Shown here: in pieces, positions 12,480 through 23,711 of the stretch
How the letters are laid out: each line of letters opens with the position of its first letter
Numbering within the stretch: position 1 is the first letter of the stretch
Assembly (NCBI GenBank): GCA_023853785.1
Contig: JAJIRX010000557.1
Span: 868,001 to 932,000 of the forward strand
Source: Psilocybe azurescens
Taxonomy: Eukaryota > Basidiomycota > Agaricomycetes > Agaricales > Agrocybaceae
Direction of reading: 5' to 3'
DNA length: 64,000 bases
The notes under the pieces: model-generated
Seen by the model: the letters and a program-made list of their open reading frames with translations, nothing else
What the model was told of the DNA's origin: nothing
Database searches by the model: none
Made by a program: the position numbers and the translations under genes

Positions 12480-14405
12480 ACAATCAGTTCAAGTTCCTCT
12501 GGCCCTTTCTTTCCCCTTTTCGCCTCCTCCTTACCATTGATTATTTCTTCCATTTCATCTTTTTCCCTTCCAATTTGTCAAAATTTCTGGTTTCTTTTGC
12601 TTTTAATTTTCCTTATTTTGCTTTACACGGGACTTTTCTACTTTGGCATCATTTAACCACGATTCTTTACTTTTCTCGTCAGGACTTTGATGGAGCGTGT
12701 TGGTCTGGATGGCTGTCTTGTTGTCGACCGTCTGTCTACGTTCATATTCATGCAATTTCTTTTATGAACCGTGCATTACTTGTATTCGTGGATTTTTCTT
12801 TCTTCTTTCTTCTTCATAGTTCAAATAATTTCTACCCATAGTACACACCCTTTCTATTTCTTCTTTTGGTACTCAGCATTCTTTCTCATTTCTGTATTTT
12901 CTTCTCTATGCAACTTGTCATCTTGACATACCACTTTCTCCATAGCGTTCGCTTCAATGCTTTACCCCTCTACAACACTAACATGATTTTTCTGTGACAA
13001 TCCTTTTCTAGACCCATCAACCTCTTGCCATAATGGTGGCTTATTCACTCCGCCTCTCGCCTCTAACACCCTCCCTACACATATTTATCACTCTTACTGC
13101 TTAGAAGCATGGATATTGGTCCTCTCATTGGCCAACACTTGGCCCGTCACAAGAAAGAGCTGAAGCTTCGTCGATAACTACAATATTCAAGCTTCGTGCA
13201 TTTTACCGCCGCCCCAATGCATCTGCATACTATACTCTCCTCTCCTCTCCTCTCTTCGCCCTCCTCTCTCTTCTCTCTTTGTCCACCCCTCTTTGTCTTC
13301 CTCTCTCTTCGTCCTCTTCGCCACTCCTCGTCCTCTTTGCCTCTCCCCATCCTCTTCACCCGTCCTCATCCTCCCTGTCTCTCCTCTCCTCTCCGGGTCT
13401 TCCCTCCTCTAATACTCTGCTGGTTCCTCCCCTCCAGACCTCTTCTCATTTTCCCCGCATCCTCATCCCCCATCTGCGGACAACACACCCGCTGTCCTTC
13501 ACGACCTGGCAACTACACCTGTACCACCTACATCATTATCGCCATCATGGAACCTATCCAAACGCCTGTCCTTTCCGTACGCATCACCAACCATCCTACG
13601 TCTGTTTCGCGTTAGTGGTTGCTCCCCACCCGTCCTTGCCGCACACAAACTATTCTCCCACGATCACTTTTAGTGTACTTGCTTGTAATAATAAGTTATA
13701 ACCTTCAATGACATGACTCCTGATGGCGTGTTAACATTTTGGTTTTTCTTGAGATTTGGCAGCTAAACCAAAACGGCAGATGGATGGTGTGTATAATGAA
13801 CAATTGTTAAGAAAGATCGTGAAGAGTTCGTGGATGTACGCAGGCGACCATGTGGGGAGAAAAACTATGAAAAGGAAAGTGAGAGGAAAGTGAGAGGCAT
13901 GTTGCTATGTAGATGTAAAGAAAGTCCCTGATTCGAAATCGGTATTTTACCACTCCTTCCGAACATGTTTTTGCGAAACCTGATAGTATGTATGTATGTA
14001 TGACGATGTGAGCAATACGTTATGTATCCAGTTTGTTACAAGAAAGAAGAGGGGGAAAAAATAGAATAACGATACGACTCCAATGAAAAGAAAATCGTGA
14101 TCGTGGCATGTCGAAATTGAGAAATGGGACAGAGACAGGAAGGATGATGAGGAAGGAGAGACTATGAGCTTCCACGTGAACATGGACAAGAGACAGCAGA
14201 CAGGAAGAATGAGAGGATGACGGGAGGAATAATAATATAAGCACAGAGCACGACTTGAGAGCCAACCTCAACCCTCTCAAAAGAACGAGCAACACAAGGA
14301 AAGGAAAAAGAAGGTTCAAGATCAAGATCAAGAGAAAATGAAAAGTAACCAGGCAAGAAAGATGAAAGAAAAAGAATCCACAACCAAATCACAAAAACTC
14401 CAAAC
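12480..14405. other. Intergenic with long pyrimidine-rich tract
   Basis: No supported gene. Positions about 13225-13460 form a strong CT-rich low-complexity tract (repeated ctcctctc units), whose apparent open frames are compositional. A short tatg microsatellite lies at about 13986-14003. Part of this block may be UTR of neighbouring genes. Confidence 0.55.
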
Positions 14406-16808
14406 TCAAGACTCATACAGCCCAATCATCGAGCCCCCGCCTCCATACCCCGAATTGGCCCTCCCACCCCAATTCCTCGTCATCCGATCCTCCATCCTTT
14501 CTTCCTGGCGCGCGAGACTGACGCCTAACCCATGTATCCCGCCAGCGCCAGACCCACCGGCCATCCCCGAGCTCAACCACCCGCTCCACCAGTTCCCGGG
14601 GCTCACATCCCCCGCCGCGTCATGGCTATCGCCATTCAATTTCCCCGAAGAGGAAGAGGATTTGCGTTGCTTCCGCGAGGACGACGACGACTTGTTGCCC
14701 TTGGAGAAGCGCGACCCCGCCGGTCGCGTGCTCGCGTATGACTCTGGGAGCTCCGCGAAGCTGATCCGCTTGCTCGGCGTCGACTGGCCCGAGCTGTCTG
14801 CGTCGCTGCCCAGACCGCCGCTGCCGAAGCCGCTGCGCGCCTTGAGCACTTTGCTTACCAGATCGGGTATGCTGAGCGTCTGCACGACCCCCGAGCCTGA
14901 GACCGAGAGGGATGGGGACGGGGATGGCAGCGGCGACGGTGTCGGCGCGGTGGGCGTGTTGCTCGTGGACACCGACACCGAGAGCGAGAGCGACGGGGTG
15001 TGCACCGCAGACGGAAGGGCCGACACATTTGCATTTGCATCGCCGTCTGCCGCGACGGGGGCAGCGGCGCGATGCTGCTGCTTCATCGCGGACTGGCGCG
15101 GCGGCGACGCGGAGCGCGTGGAAGACGAGTGCTTGCCCTTGGTGAAGAGCCGTGAGATGGACGCGGTCGCCGTGGACGTCTCTGCCTCCGCGACCGGTAC
15201 AGGCGTGCGCGGCATGAACGCTGGGGACTTCAACCTATTCGCCACAGGCAGTGGCGGAGGAGGCTGTTCGTCGAGGATCTTACGCAGACTCTGCACTGTG
15301 CGCTTCGCGACGAACCCATCCGACGAGGACGAGGACGAGGACGGCTCCTCGACTGGCGGCGTCATAGGGCGTATGGGCGGCGACACTGTGCCGCGGGTGA
15401 GCTCAGGCGACTTGCCATGCGAAACGGGCGACGTCGAGGAGCGTCGCGACCTCCGCTCCGTACTCCCGCTAGCGATGCTTGAATCCCTCCTCCGACTCAT
15501 GAACGACGGCGTCGCCGAGCCAGGCGGCGTTGGCCTATACACAAATGAGGAAAGCATATTATACGCTGGCGTAGACGGCTCGACCGGTTTATCTGTGAGT
15601 TTGGACGGGGCGGGGGACGAGAAGGACTGCGTGGACAGCAGACTCGTCATGGACGAAGAGGCAATGTCAGAAAGGGGTCGCCAGTCCGGGGTGGGATGCG
15701 AGGACGGTGGTGATCTAAGACCAATCGTCGACGGAAGTAAAATGGACTCTGCGTCCTGCGTCGACGCCACATACTGTGTCAAAGCTCGCGGTGGAGGTGA
15801 TATCAAATTGGACCGGTTTTGATGCGAATAGTGCAATCGAGGGATGGCAGCTGAATCCGACTCGAGGCGTAAATCCAGTGAAGGCCGTCTGCGCACAGAG
15901 CTCAGGTATCCACCGCTGCTAGGCAAGCTGCAGCTTACCCCTCCTGCCATAGGCGTGGAATAAGCAGGGTTCGAACGAGAAGCGTATCTTCTTCTTGGCG
16001 AGGATGAAGGATTATTTCCTTCAGTAAACAGCCCCTCCACATTCCTGCTAATTTCTTCTAGATCATCAACCCACGCTGCTCTCGCATCCCATGTCTCTCT
16101 AATCCTCGTCGAAAGTCCCACAGCTCTCGCCTCCAATGCTCCATCCCCAGGCGAATCTGCGCCCAATATTGTCGACAAAGCGGACTTTGTCGATATTGAA
16201 GATTGTAACAAGGTATTCGACATCTCCAATGCGTGCACACTGCGCTCAAGCAAAGAATCCAGATATGGATCACTGGACTCCACTTCCTGTGCCTGCTGCT
16301 GCTGGAACGACGACACAGATTGTCTGCGTTTATGGCCGGGAAAAAACGCTTGTTCCTGCGTGGGGATGCGGTCTGCGGCCTCTGCGAGGGGGGAAGCGAG
16401 TGGTACGTAAACGATATTGGCAGCGGTGACGTCCGTGTCCGTGTCCTCGTCTGCTTCTTCTGCGCTATCAGGGTAATCAGGCGGCTTCTCCTCTTCCTCT
16501 TCCTCCACACCTGCTCCCAATCTCGACCCAGAATACGAGTGCAAGTGCTGTTGTGTTGGATACGATGGATGCTGACTGTGGATATGCTGCTGATGCTGCC
16601 ACCCCGCTGTTGCTGCCGATCCCCGAGCGGGAATGGAAATATACTCTGGAAGCGTTGACGTCGTGTCTGACGAAAGCCTCGAGGCGGATGCTCGTTTTCT
16701 GTGCGTTTTCCTAGGGCTCGTACTGCTACGGCTACTCTGGCTGGTGTAAGAGTTGGTGTTAAAGCTGGGGCTGCTGGGATAGTTCGGGTTTGGTTTCGGA
16801 TAGGACAT
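14406..16808 (-). CDS. 800-residue Ser/Pro-rich protein of unknown function, single exon
   Basis: A single uninterrupted frame from ATG at 16808. The sequence is mostly disordered, rich in Ser, Pro, Arg and Gly, with runs such as EEEEEE, a polyserine run, and a Gln-rich patch. One ordered-looking block near residues 180-270 (DPYLDSLLERSVHALEMSN onward, then ISRNVEGLFTEGN) reads like a conserved helical segment. A second compact block lies near residues 505-520 (VQSLRKILDEQPPPP). The C-terminus ends in a Gly-rich stretch. Many SP/TP and RxxS sites suggest a phosphorylated scaffold, which is inference. The GC-rich coding strand also leaves a 494-codon frame open on the other strand; I treat that as a shadow. 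Confidence 0.85.
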   Translation of the reverse strand: MSYPKPNPNYPSSPSFNTNSYTSQSSRSSTSPRKTHRKRASASRLSSDTTSTLPEYISIPARGSAATAGWQHQQHIHSQHPSYPTQQHLHSYSGSRLGAGVEEEEEEKPPDYPDSAEEADEDTDTDVTAANIVYVPLASPLAEAADRIPTQEQAFFPGHKRRQSVSSFQQQQAQEVESSDPYLDSLLERSVHALEMSNTLLQSSISTKSALSTILGADSPGDGALEARAVGLSTRIRETWDARAAWVDDLEEISRNVEGLFTEGNNPSSSPRRRYASRSNPAYSTPMAGGVSCSLPSSGGYLSSVRRRPSLDLRLESDSAAIPRLHYSHQNRSNLISPPPRALTQYVASTQDAESILLPSTIGLRSPPSSHPTPDWRPLSDIASSSMTSLLSTQSFSSPAPSKLTDKPVEPSTPAYNMLSSFVYRPTPPGSATPSFMSRRRDSSIASGSTERRSRRSSTSPVSHGKSPELTRGTVSPPIRPMTPPVEEPSSSSSSSDGFVAKRTVQSLRKILDEQPPPPLPVANRLKSPAFMPRTPVPVAEAETSTATASISRLFTKGKHSSSTRSASPPRQSAMKQQHRAAAPVAADGDANANVSALPSAVHTPSLSLSVSVSTSNTPTAPTPSPLPSPSPSLSVSGSGVVQTLSIPDLVSKVLKARSGFGSGGLGSDADSSGQSTPSKRISFAELPESYASTRPAGSRFSKGNKSSSSSRKQRKSSSSSGKLNGDSHDAAGDVSPGNWWSGWLSSGMAGGSGAGGIHGLGVSLARQEERMEDRMTRNWGGRANSGYGGGGSMIGLYES

Positions 16809-18569
16809 TATGAATAGAAACGCAAATCTGGCTCAGAATCCAATAAATTATGTGATCAAGGTATCCGGGGAGTAATGAAATCTCCGTAGAGAGCGCTAAT
16901 CGCGCTCCCTTGTCCAACGGAAGCGTCGGCAGGTGAGATTCGAGTCAGAGCGAGTGACGGACGTGAGTGGGGTGTTTATCCAAGGGTCAAGTGTACTCGC
17001 TGACCGCGTGGTGACCCTGACTCAACTCGGGCCGTCTACCCGCCAGTCTCACAACAACAACGTCTCATCCAAAAACAATTCTCTAAAAACGCCATCACAA
17101 CATACAAAACCAACCCTAAAAATCTTCTGTGTACAAGACATAAGTCATGCTTGCCACTTGAAATCTTCAATGCCCTTGGAACGCCCAACGATGGCACCGG
17201 CACACGAGCACTGCCAAAGTCGACTGAAATAGACACCAGTCGCAATGGCGAAAGATAACAAGTGGAAGCCACTACACTGATAACGATCTATCATACCAAT
17301 ATCCCGAATGGGTTATTAGCTCCTCGAATTCCCCACAGCATATCCAAATTTATGAAAAGCAGAGGAAAAGGAAGAGAACCTTTACGATCCGAGCCTTGCG
17401 GCTTACCACCCCGAAGGGTTGGTATTCGAGCGTCGATAATACTCCTTTCGTAGGGCCTATTTTCAGGCTTGTAGAGGCCAAACCCACTCTTTACAATCGG
17501 CATTTCCTGCCAGAGCTCTAAACTTTACAGGACAAGATTTCGCAAATGATGCTGGCTGGCTTTACGTCAAGAAACGCTTGTGTGGCCACCTTCTACGAGC
17601 TGGTGTCGGTTTCTTGTCCTTGTTTTGAACTGTTCTTTACACCTCGTTAACTGAAGCTGAAGAGAGAAGTGTAAATATACCTCTCACCATAATACTGCCC
17701 ATCCAAACTCCGCAATCCACCTTCCTAATCCATACATTCAGTGCCTCATGTTACTCTACTCCACAAACCAGAACCAGGCCTGACAAGGCGCGAGATGCTG
17801 ATCCACCTTCCTTGGACTTTCGACGCCTCCCAAACTTTACGAGCTACAGGCCAGCAAATTCGGGAAGGCTCATGATGACTGCTAGAGCCAAATGGATGCG
17901 ATTCAGTCGTTCAGTCGCCCACAATCGTTACAGAACGCGTTCGTAAAGCAGGCGAATGGCGAACAAGAGGGATTCATAAGTGTCAACGCAATGCATCGCC
18001 GTTTGTATCATGAGATTATTTATTTAAATAGCAGAGTGGCGACGCAGCCTATAAACCAATACCCATAACAAAACACACTACACAAAATACCAAAAAAAAA
18101 ATAAAGAGAGAGAAGGAAAAACTAGATATTGAATATACACCATTTCTATTAGTATGAAGAAGCCAAGAAAGAAGGGGGGTATGTCCAAGTTGGGGAAGTG
18201 AGGTAGGTCAAATATCTAAAACTAAAAGAAACGACAACGGAATGGTGCCCAACTAGGTGTACGCCACAAAGACACAGGAGAAAGAAACACGGGCATAGCG
18301 TAGAAATGGGAAAAGGTTGGTGGTAGGTCTGAGATTCAAAATAGATCTATCACTTCCTTGAATGCCGAATGCGAATGCAGTCCCTTCCTCCCGATTCCCG
18401 ATTCCCTGGTTCCCATATGGGAATCTATGATGGAAGAGCAAAGCAAATAAAAGGAAAGGAAAAAGAGAAGCTCTCTGCTCAACCCACAACCTTCTCAAGC
18501 TGTCATCAAAGATCAAAGCTGTCGGCCTCCTAGCTCTGGATCCACTTGTCGGGAAAAGAAAGAACTCGT
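16809..18569. other. Intergenic, no supported gene
   Basis: Between the 800-residue gene and the GDPD gene. Only short open frames without motifs. 18050-18250 is A-rich and fits a 3' untranslated or terminator area. Confidence 0.45.
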
Positions 18570-20343
18570 CTAAGCCTTCGCAGCGACGACATTCGTAGGC
18601 GGCGTCACAACGACGGCCGGCGGAATCTCGAGGTCGAGCGTGTCAAATGGCCCCGCGATGCTCTCCAGATGGCTCTGCACCTTCCTGTTGATGGCCGCCA
18701 CGGCGGGCATGTAGAACCGCAACGACGTCCACAGGAAGAATCGCCCATACTGCGACCCAATCTTATCGTAGTCGGCTAATGATGACAGAGGGAAAGGGGA
18801 AAAAGGGTTTAGGTCAGTATATGGAAGGTTAAATTGCGGATGATGTGGCTATTTTTGTAATAATGGCAATGTGGAATGGTAAACCCCAGAGATAATCCGA
18901 AATGATTGTCGTGTGGGGAAAGAAAAGGAATGCGGGGTATTTTTGGAATAAGTAAGAAAGTGAGTAAGTGCACTCACTCTGTAGTGCTGAGCGAAGGTCC
19001 AGCCATGTCTTTGTGACATCTGTTATAATCGCGTCCACTTCCCATCGCACGGCCTGTCCAAGGATCACGTTAGCTTTCTTTCTTTAACCAAATACACGTG
19101 GACAAAGAATGAAGTACCTCCATCATATGGTCTGGCTCATTCACAGTCCATACCATCAGACTCTTCCCCGCGCTCTTACACTCCGCTCGGAACCTAGAGA
19201 TGCAATACAACGAATGAGATCAGATCGCCATGCCCATCGCAAAGAAGAAACGAAACAGAAACGTACCGCTGCCCATCAACAGTGGCAAGCGAAGCAAAGC
19301 CCATCGAGAACGCATCACAGTCCTTCCAGAAGTACTTCCTCGCCACATACGTGCTCAGCCCAATGTACGAGCGCCGGCAGTACGGCAGGCGCGCCTTGGC
19401 GAAGCCAATGAAGCGCGGGTGCCACAGCCCCAGCAGGATGCGCGGCGCGAGATCCGTTTCCCAGTTGGGCTGCGAGGAGATGATGGTGTGCATGAGCGAG
19501 AAGAGCCTGTCCGGGTCGTTCTGCACTTTGACGTCGACGTTGAACTTGATGTGGCGGTTCTCCGGCTAGAGGTAAGAGGCGAGGTCAGAAGAATGAACGA
19601 ACGGCGGCGGCGGTGGCGAATGAACGCACCTTCATGAGCAGCTCGACAGTCTCTGTGAAGGTAGGAATGGCCTGTTTCGGTTCTTTGACGGTCCGGACAT
19701 GCTGCATTCCAGTCTCTCCGAACCAGTCCCTCTCCTTGATTTGGCCTGCGCAAAAGGAATAAAAAACGGGCGGAGCTCAGCTCACAGGAATGCAGGGCCC
19801 AGGCCACTCAGTGCGAATATTCACCTTTCGAGTCTGTCGTTCTCTCGAGGGCTAGAAAAGAAGCACATGTATTAGCGAATATCCCTGAAGGACCAGGGAA
19901 AAGCGGGGACAATTGCACATGCGTATGATACGGACCTGGGTCATGGAACATCACGACGACGTTGTCCGCTGATACGTGAACGTCTGGGAGGGTGCGTTGA
20001 TGTTAAATATAGTACGCGCTCCAACGGGAAAAAAAAGAGCAACGTACCACTTTCGATACCCTCTGAACCATCGCGCATGGCGGCCTCGAAGCTCGCGAGT
20101 GTATTTTCTGGGAAGCGCGACGAAGCCTGACAAGAATAGAACAGGCGCGTGAGTACTTTGCTGGAGCTATTGCTCATAAAATAGGATGACGGTCCAAGCA
20201 GCCGACAAGAAAAGAAAGGGTAAAACGACGAACCCCGCGATGACCCCAGCAGTCTAGAATGGCGAAGAAAGGCTTGGGGGTCAGTGCGGTGGAATGCGGG
20301 GTAAAAATCAAATAAACATGCCTGGAAAAGACCTTGTGGACAT
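18570..20343 (-). CDS. PGC1: Glycerophosphodiester phosphodiesterase family protein (Pgc1-like), 322 residues
   Basis: GDPD-family enzyme. The yeast relative Pgc1 hydrolyses phosphatidylglycerol in a phospholipase-C-like way. Ten exons close in frame: 20343-20322, 20253-20234, 20126-20048, 19983-19936, 19851-19825, 19745-19630, 19565-19267, 19193-19118, 19053-18978 and 18775-18570. The catalytic pattern is complete: WGHRG with His12 and Arg13, PENT, then GIESDVHVS with Glu39 and Asp41, and FHDP with His54. Later motifs (KFNVDVKVQ, LGLWHPRF, VWTVNEPDHM, DAIITDV) follow the family order. The C-terminus has a weakly hydrophobic segment that may associate with membranes. The first intron (20321-20254) starts with GC rather than GT. 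The symbol is by resemblance. Confidence 0.92.
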
Positions 20344-22994
20344 GATAGCAGGAAGAATAGGGGGTATATTGGCAATAGAGGAAGTGGCTATAGAACGAGA
20401 GAGGAAAGAGTGGAAGGGTCTGAGACCTATAGCGCGTCTTATACCAAAGTTTATTCGAATCGAGATCATTCGGAGCCAAATGAGGGAAGAGTGCAGGAAC
20501 TTGAAGGGCCTGTCATCCATTTTTGCAAATTTCTTTCCTCTAATCAGCGCAACAATCCGACCCTATCCCGGCAACGGAATGCGGATAGATCACAGCACTT
20601 GCTAGTTCCTCAAATTTCTTGTCTTTGCAAAATTGCCAAATTATCGAGGTGAAGCTCCGGAAGAGACATGGACCTGCCAATATTGGCATAGGGTGGGATC
20701 CGGCGTTGGCCCTATTTTTCTTTCATGCATACAAACGGATCTATTCCATCGCTGCGCAGACTCGGAGTAGCATCCCACTGCATCGCATCTCTAGTGCCGC
20801 GGGGATGGCGTGTGCGGCTTAACATAATCCTCTTGTGCGTGGAATTTGCAAAACCCAGCCCCACCACTGACGGACGTGCCGCTACGAATCCTCATCTAAG
20901 CCGACGCCCGTGCATCCTCTTTCTCCAACGCCCACCACAACAAAACACTGCATCCTTTGAACGTTCGTCGTGTACCCCTCTACATCCCCGAACGCCCAGA
21001 CGTCAGTCTATTTGCAGCACGCGCATGTGCGTTTGGCCATTGGCAAGCCATAGGCATGGGACGACCGTTCGCTGACCGTGCTTGATACGACATTTTTGCT
21101 ATCTCTCGCTGGATGGATTTCGGTATTTCGGGTGTTAGCCATCTTCTTGAGTTCTCAAGGACCAACACGAATCATAGACACCCCCTCCGCTTGGAGCTCG
21201 TTCGTGATGCATAGAGGATAACCGAAGGCGTATCTGTACGAGAAGGAAAACGATCAACAACCAACGGCCAACGGTACCGCATCCGAACCCATAATCCTGA
21301 AATGCCCACAGTACGGATCGACGCCGCGAACACGTTTTCCCATCAAATCGAGTTCAAATCCCCATGAAGGTTAAAAGTATCCCTTAACCCAATTTAAGAG
21401 TTAGGTAAACTCTCGCGCCTCCACTCTTCCCTCAACCAAATGGAATTTCAGAACAACGTTACCCATCTCTTACTCGCACTCGCGAGCGGCCAAGTCGCCT
21501 CAATTGACCCCATCCCCACCCCCATCATCACATGAACATCGATCTCCCCCAAAGTCCAAATTTCTGGATATTTCTAGTTACGACAAGCTGTCTCCGCCAA
21601 TTTGCGGGAGCGCGGGGTGGGATAAAGAACCCTATGCAGCAAGGACCCCGCCCCCTTTGTTTACTGCGCCAAGGCTGGATCCAGGGATATCTCCCTCTAG
21701 AATCTCCACTGGAGAGGAGTAATGAATTTATAGATAACCTTTCTGTTGTGGAAATGCTGTCTTCGCGGAGAACATTCTGGGAAGGCTACCTGATTCAAGT
21801 TTCTGGGACGACGGCGATCACGTTTCTGCTGTCTTTTGCTAGACTGGAATGTAATTAAAGCGACATACCGCATATGGCTCGTTCAATAACACTCACGCTT
21901 CCTTGACCTTGCTCTGCAACAATGTTCTACGAAACTTGGTGCTTGATTGTACATACTTTTCATGCGTTCTATATCAGGCTGGGGAAATCGAGGACCCCTA
22001 GTATTGTCTTGATTCAGCGTTCAAGCTTCAGTCGTCGATCCAAGATAATCATCAGGCTTCACTCTTGTCCCGGCCATAACCTCGTTCCCCAAAGTCACTA
22101 TGCATAGCTCATCAGCTCGCTGATTATTGTACTCCGTTACCCACCGGCCTTTGCTAAAACTATGACTTCGCTCTAACTTGAACGTATCCGAAGACTCGAG
22201 CTGTTGTTGTCATTTTTTTGCTTGTTCATGTCTGTGTCATTGGTCCATTGGTGTTGTCTCTCCTGTTACACCTCTTACTGCCCATTCGACGCCACATCCG
22301 TGTTATAAGTCTTCGCTGGACCTCCTGCAAACACGACGAAGGTGCACTCTTCTTGTTTCTACATCTATGAAGGTATTTGTGGTTTATAGGCGCGGCGCAA
22401 TATTCAAACCTATATCTGCCAAAGCTCGTTACCATCGTGTTGTATCCTGTGTAGTATCCTGTGTAAAAGATTGAACAAACAAGCGGGATCCCTCTTTTGC
22501 ATACGGGGCAATCTCAGGATATACGGATCTTGACCTAAGCCAAGCGCTTAATCCACACCGATTTCGTCGCTGCTCAACTCATCAGAATACTTTACTTAGC
22601 TCGCTTCCTCCTTGTAAGCTCCGGAGGGGAATGTGTTCATAGCCCCTGAGCGGGCATTTCAGATCAAAATGTGGACATAATCTGTTCAGGGCCAGACTAG
22701 CATTGAACTCCGACTCGACTTTACTCAACCCGCTATGAATCATGATTGAGCTCCCTTTTTCGAACTCAAGGGTTGCACGTATTGGACGGTTCTCCTTGCC
22801 ACAGCTAGCTCTTGACAAACTTTATTGGATACTTCAAGGATACTTAAATCCAGTCAAACCTCAATCAAACCTCATTGAACCATCGACAATACGTAGGTAT
22901 TTGAGTTTCCTTATTACTCCATTTTTCCCTTTATACAGCACCATTACACTGTAGTAAACCTCAGAATCTGACGTAAAGTATTGAAGACGTATTG
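20344..22994. other. Intergenic, no supported gene
   Basis: Several short open frames on both strands lack motifs or coherent splice chains. No repeat or mobile element was recognised. The right edge borders the family I relic I-2. Confidence 0.45.
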
Positions 22995-23433
22995 ATGATA
23001 CTCCCTCAAGGTAGAACGAACGAGGCAAAAAGCCGTATTAGCTCGTCGACTGGCGTGTGCTTATCGAAGGGATATCTAAATGCGAATTTTGATTACAGAA
23101 ATTCACAAGGCTCCTTTCAGCAAGCACATATACCAGTTCTACGATATTATCGAAACAGATGGTCAGTGTGGCAATCGAAGTTCTCTCATTAGTCAAACTT
23201 AATTTTAGTAGGGGGTTGCAATGGTAGTTCGTAAGGCAAATATAAAAGGCTTAAATGTAGACTGGATGACCACTACCAAACGCTATTAATTCTTCATGTA
23301 GGACTCGTGGCTTGGCAAGCTATTCGGAAAACGTTGGTCTAAACCACGTCTTTGGACAGCAGACCTTGTTGCTGATTTGGTGCATCAAGGGGAAGATTCT
23401 TTAGGGGATGAGATGCACAGACTGAGTTATTAG
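22995..23433 (+). pseudogene. Family I copy 2 (I-2): internally deleted relic
   Basis: Aligns with I-1 and I-3 at both ends only. A first exon (22995-23052) begins MILPQGRTNEAKS, similar to the I-1 start. The next piece (23099-23161) begins like exon 2 of I-1 (IHKAPFSK) and runs straight into the end of exon 5 (YDIIETDG). About 1.2-1.4 kb carrying both main domains is therefore missing. The exon-6 equivalent at 23209 has a five-G run where I-1 has an AGG context, one base too long, and reaches a stop. The terminal exon (23302-23433) is well preserved (WLGKLFGKRW, then LWTADLVADLVHQGED). A mini-gene product is unlikely because of the frame break. Confidence 0.8.
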
Positions 23434-23711
23434 AACAATATACCTAGAATTAATACTTGCTTAATATGTAGTTTAGAATGATCATTATGGATACACTATC
23501 GTCTGGTTTATTTATAGGTTGTGATCAACCATCATGCATCAGTTTTGGCACGATACAAAACGTCTCACGACCCTCGTGGATTACGATGGCCACATACACC
23601 GCGTTGGACCTCTCTTCTCTGTGTCTTAAAGGGCTCGTTCTCGCGTTCTTTGAAACCTTTGTAACTTAGTCGCAGTTATCGAGCTTCCAAAAGTACACTA
23701 TTGTGTAAGTA

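Noticed and set aside
13196..13701. Two overlapping plus-strand frames of about 140 codons, and minus-strand Arg/Glu-rich frames
   Set aside because: They arise from a CT-rich low-complexity tract. The predicted peptides are just Ser/Leu/Pro or Arg/Glu/Gly runs without other signals.
14338..15822. 494-codon plus-strand open frame
   Set aside because: It lies opposite the 800-residue gene in a GC-rich, Ser/Arg-rich coding stretch. Such composition leaves the complementary frame open, and no motif or independent start context supports it.
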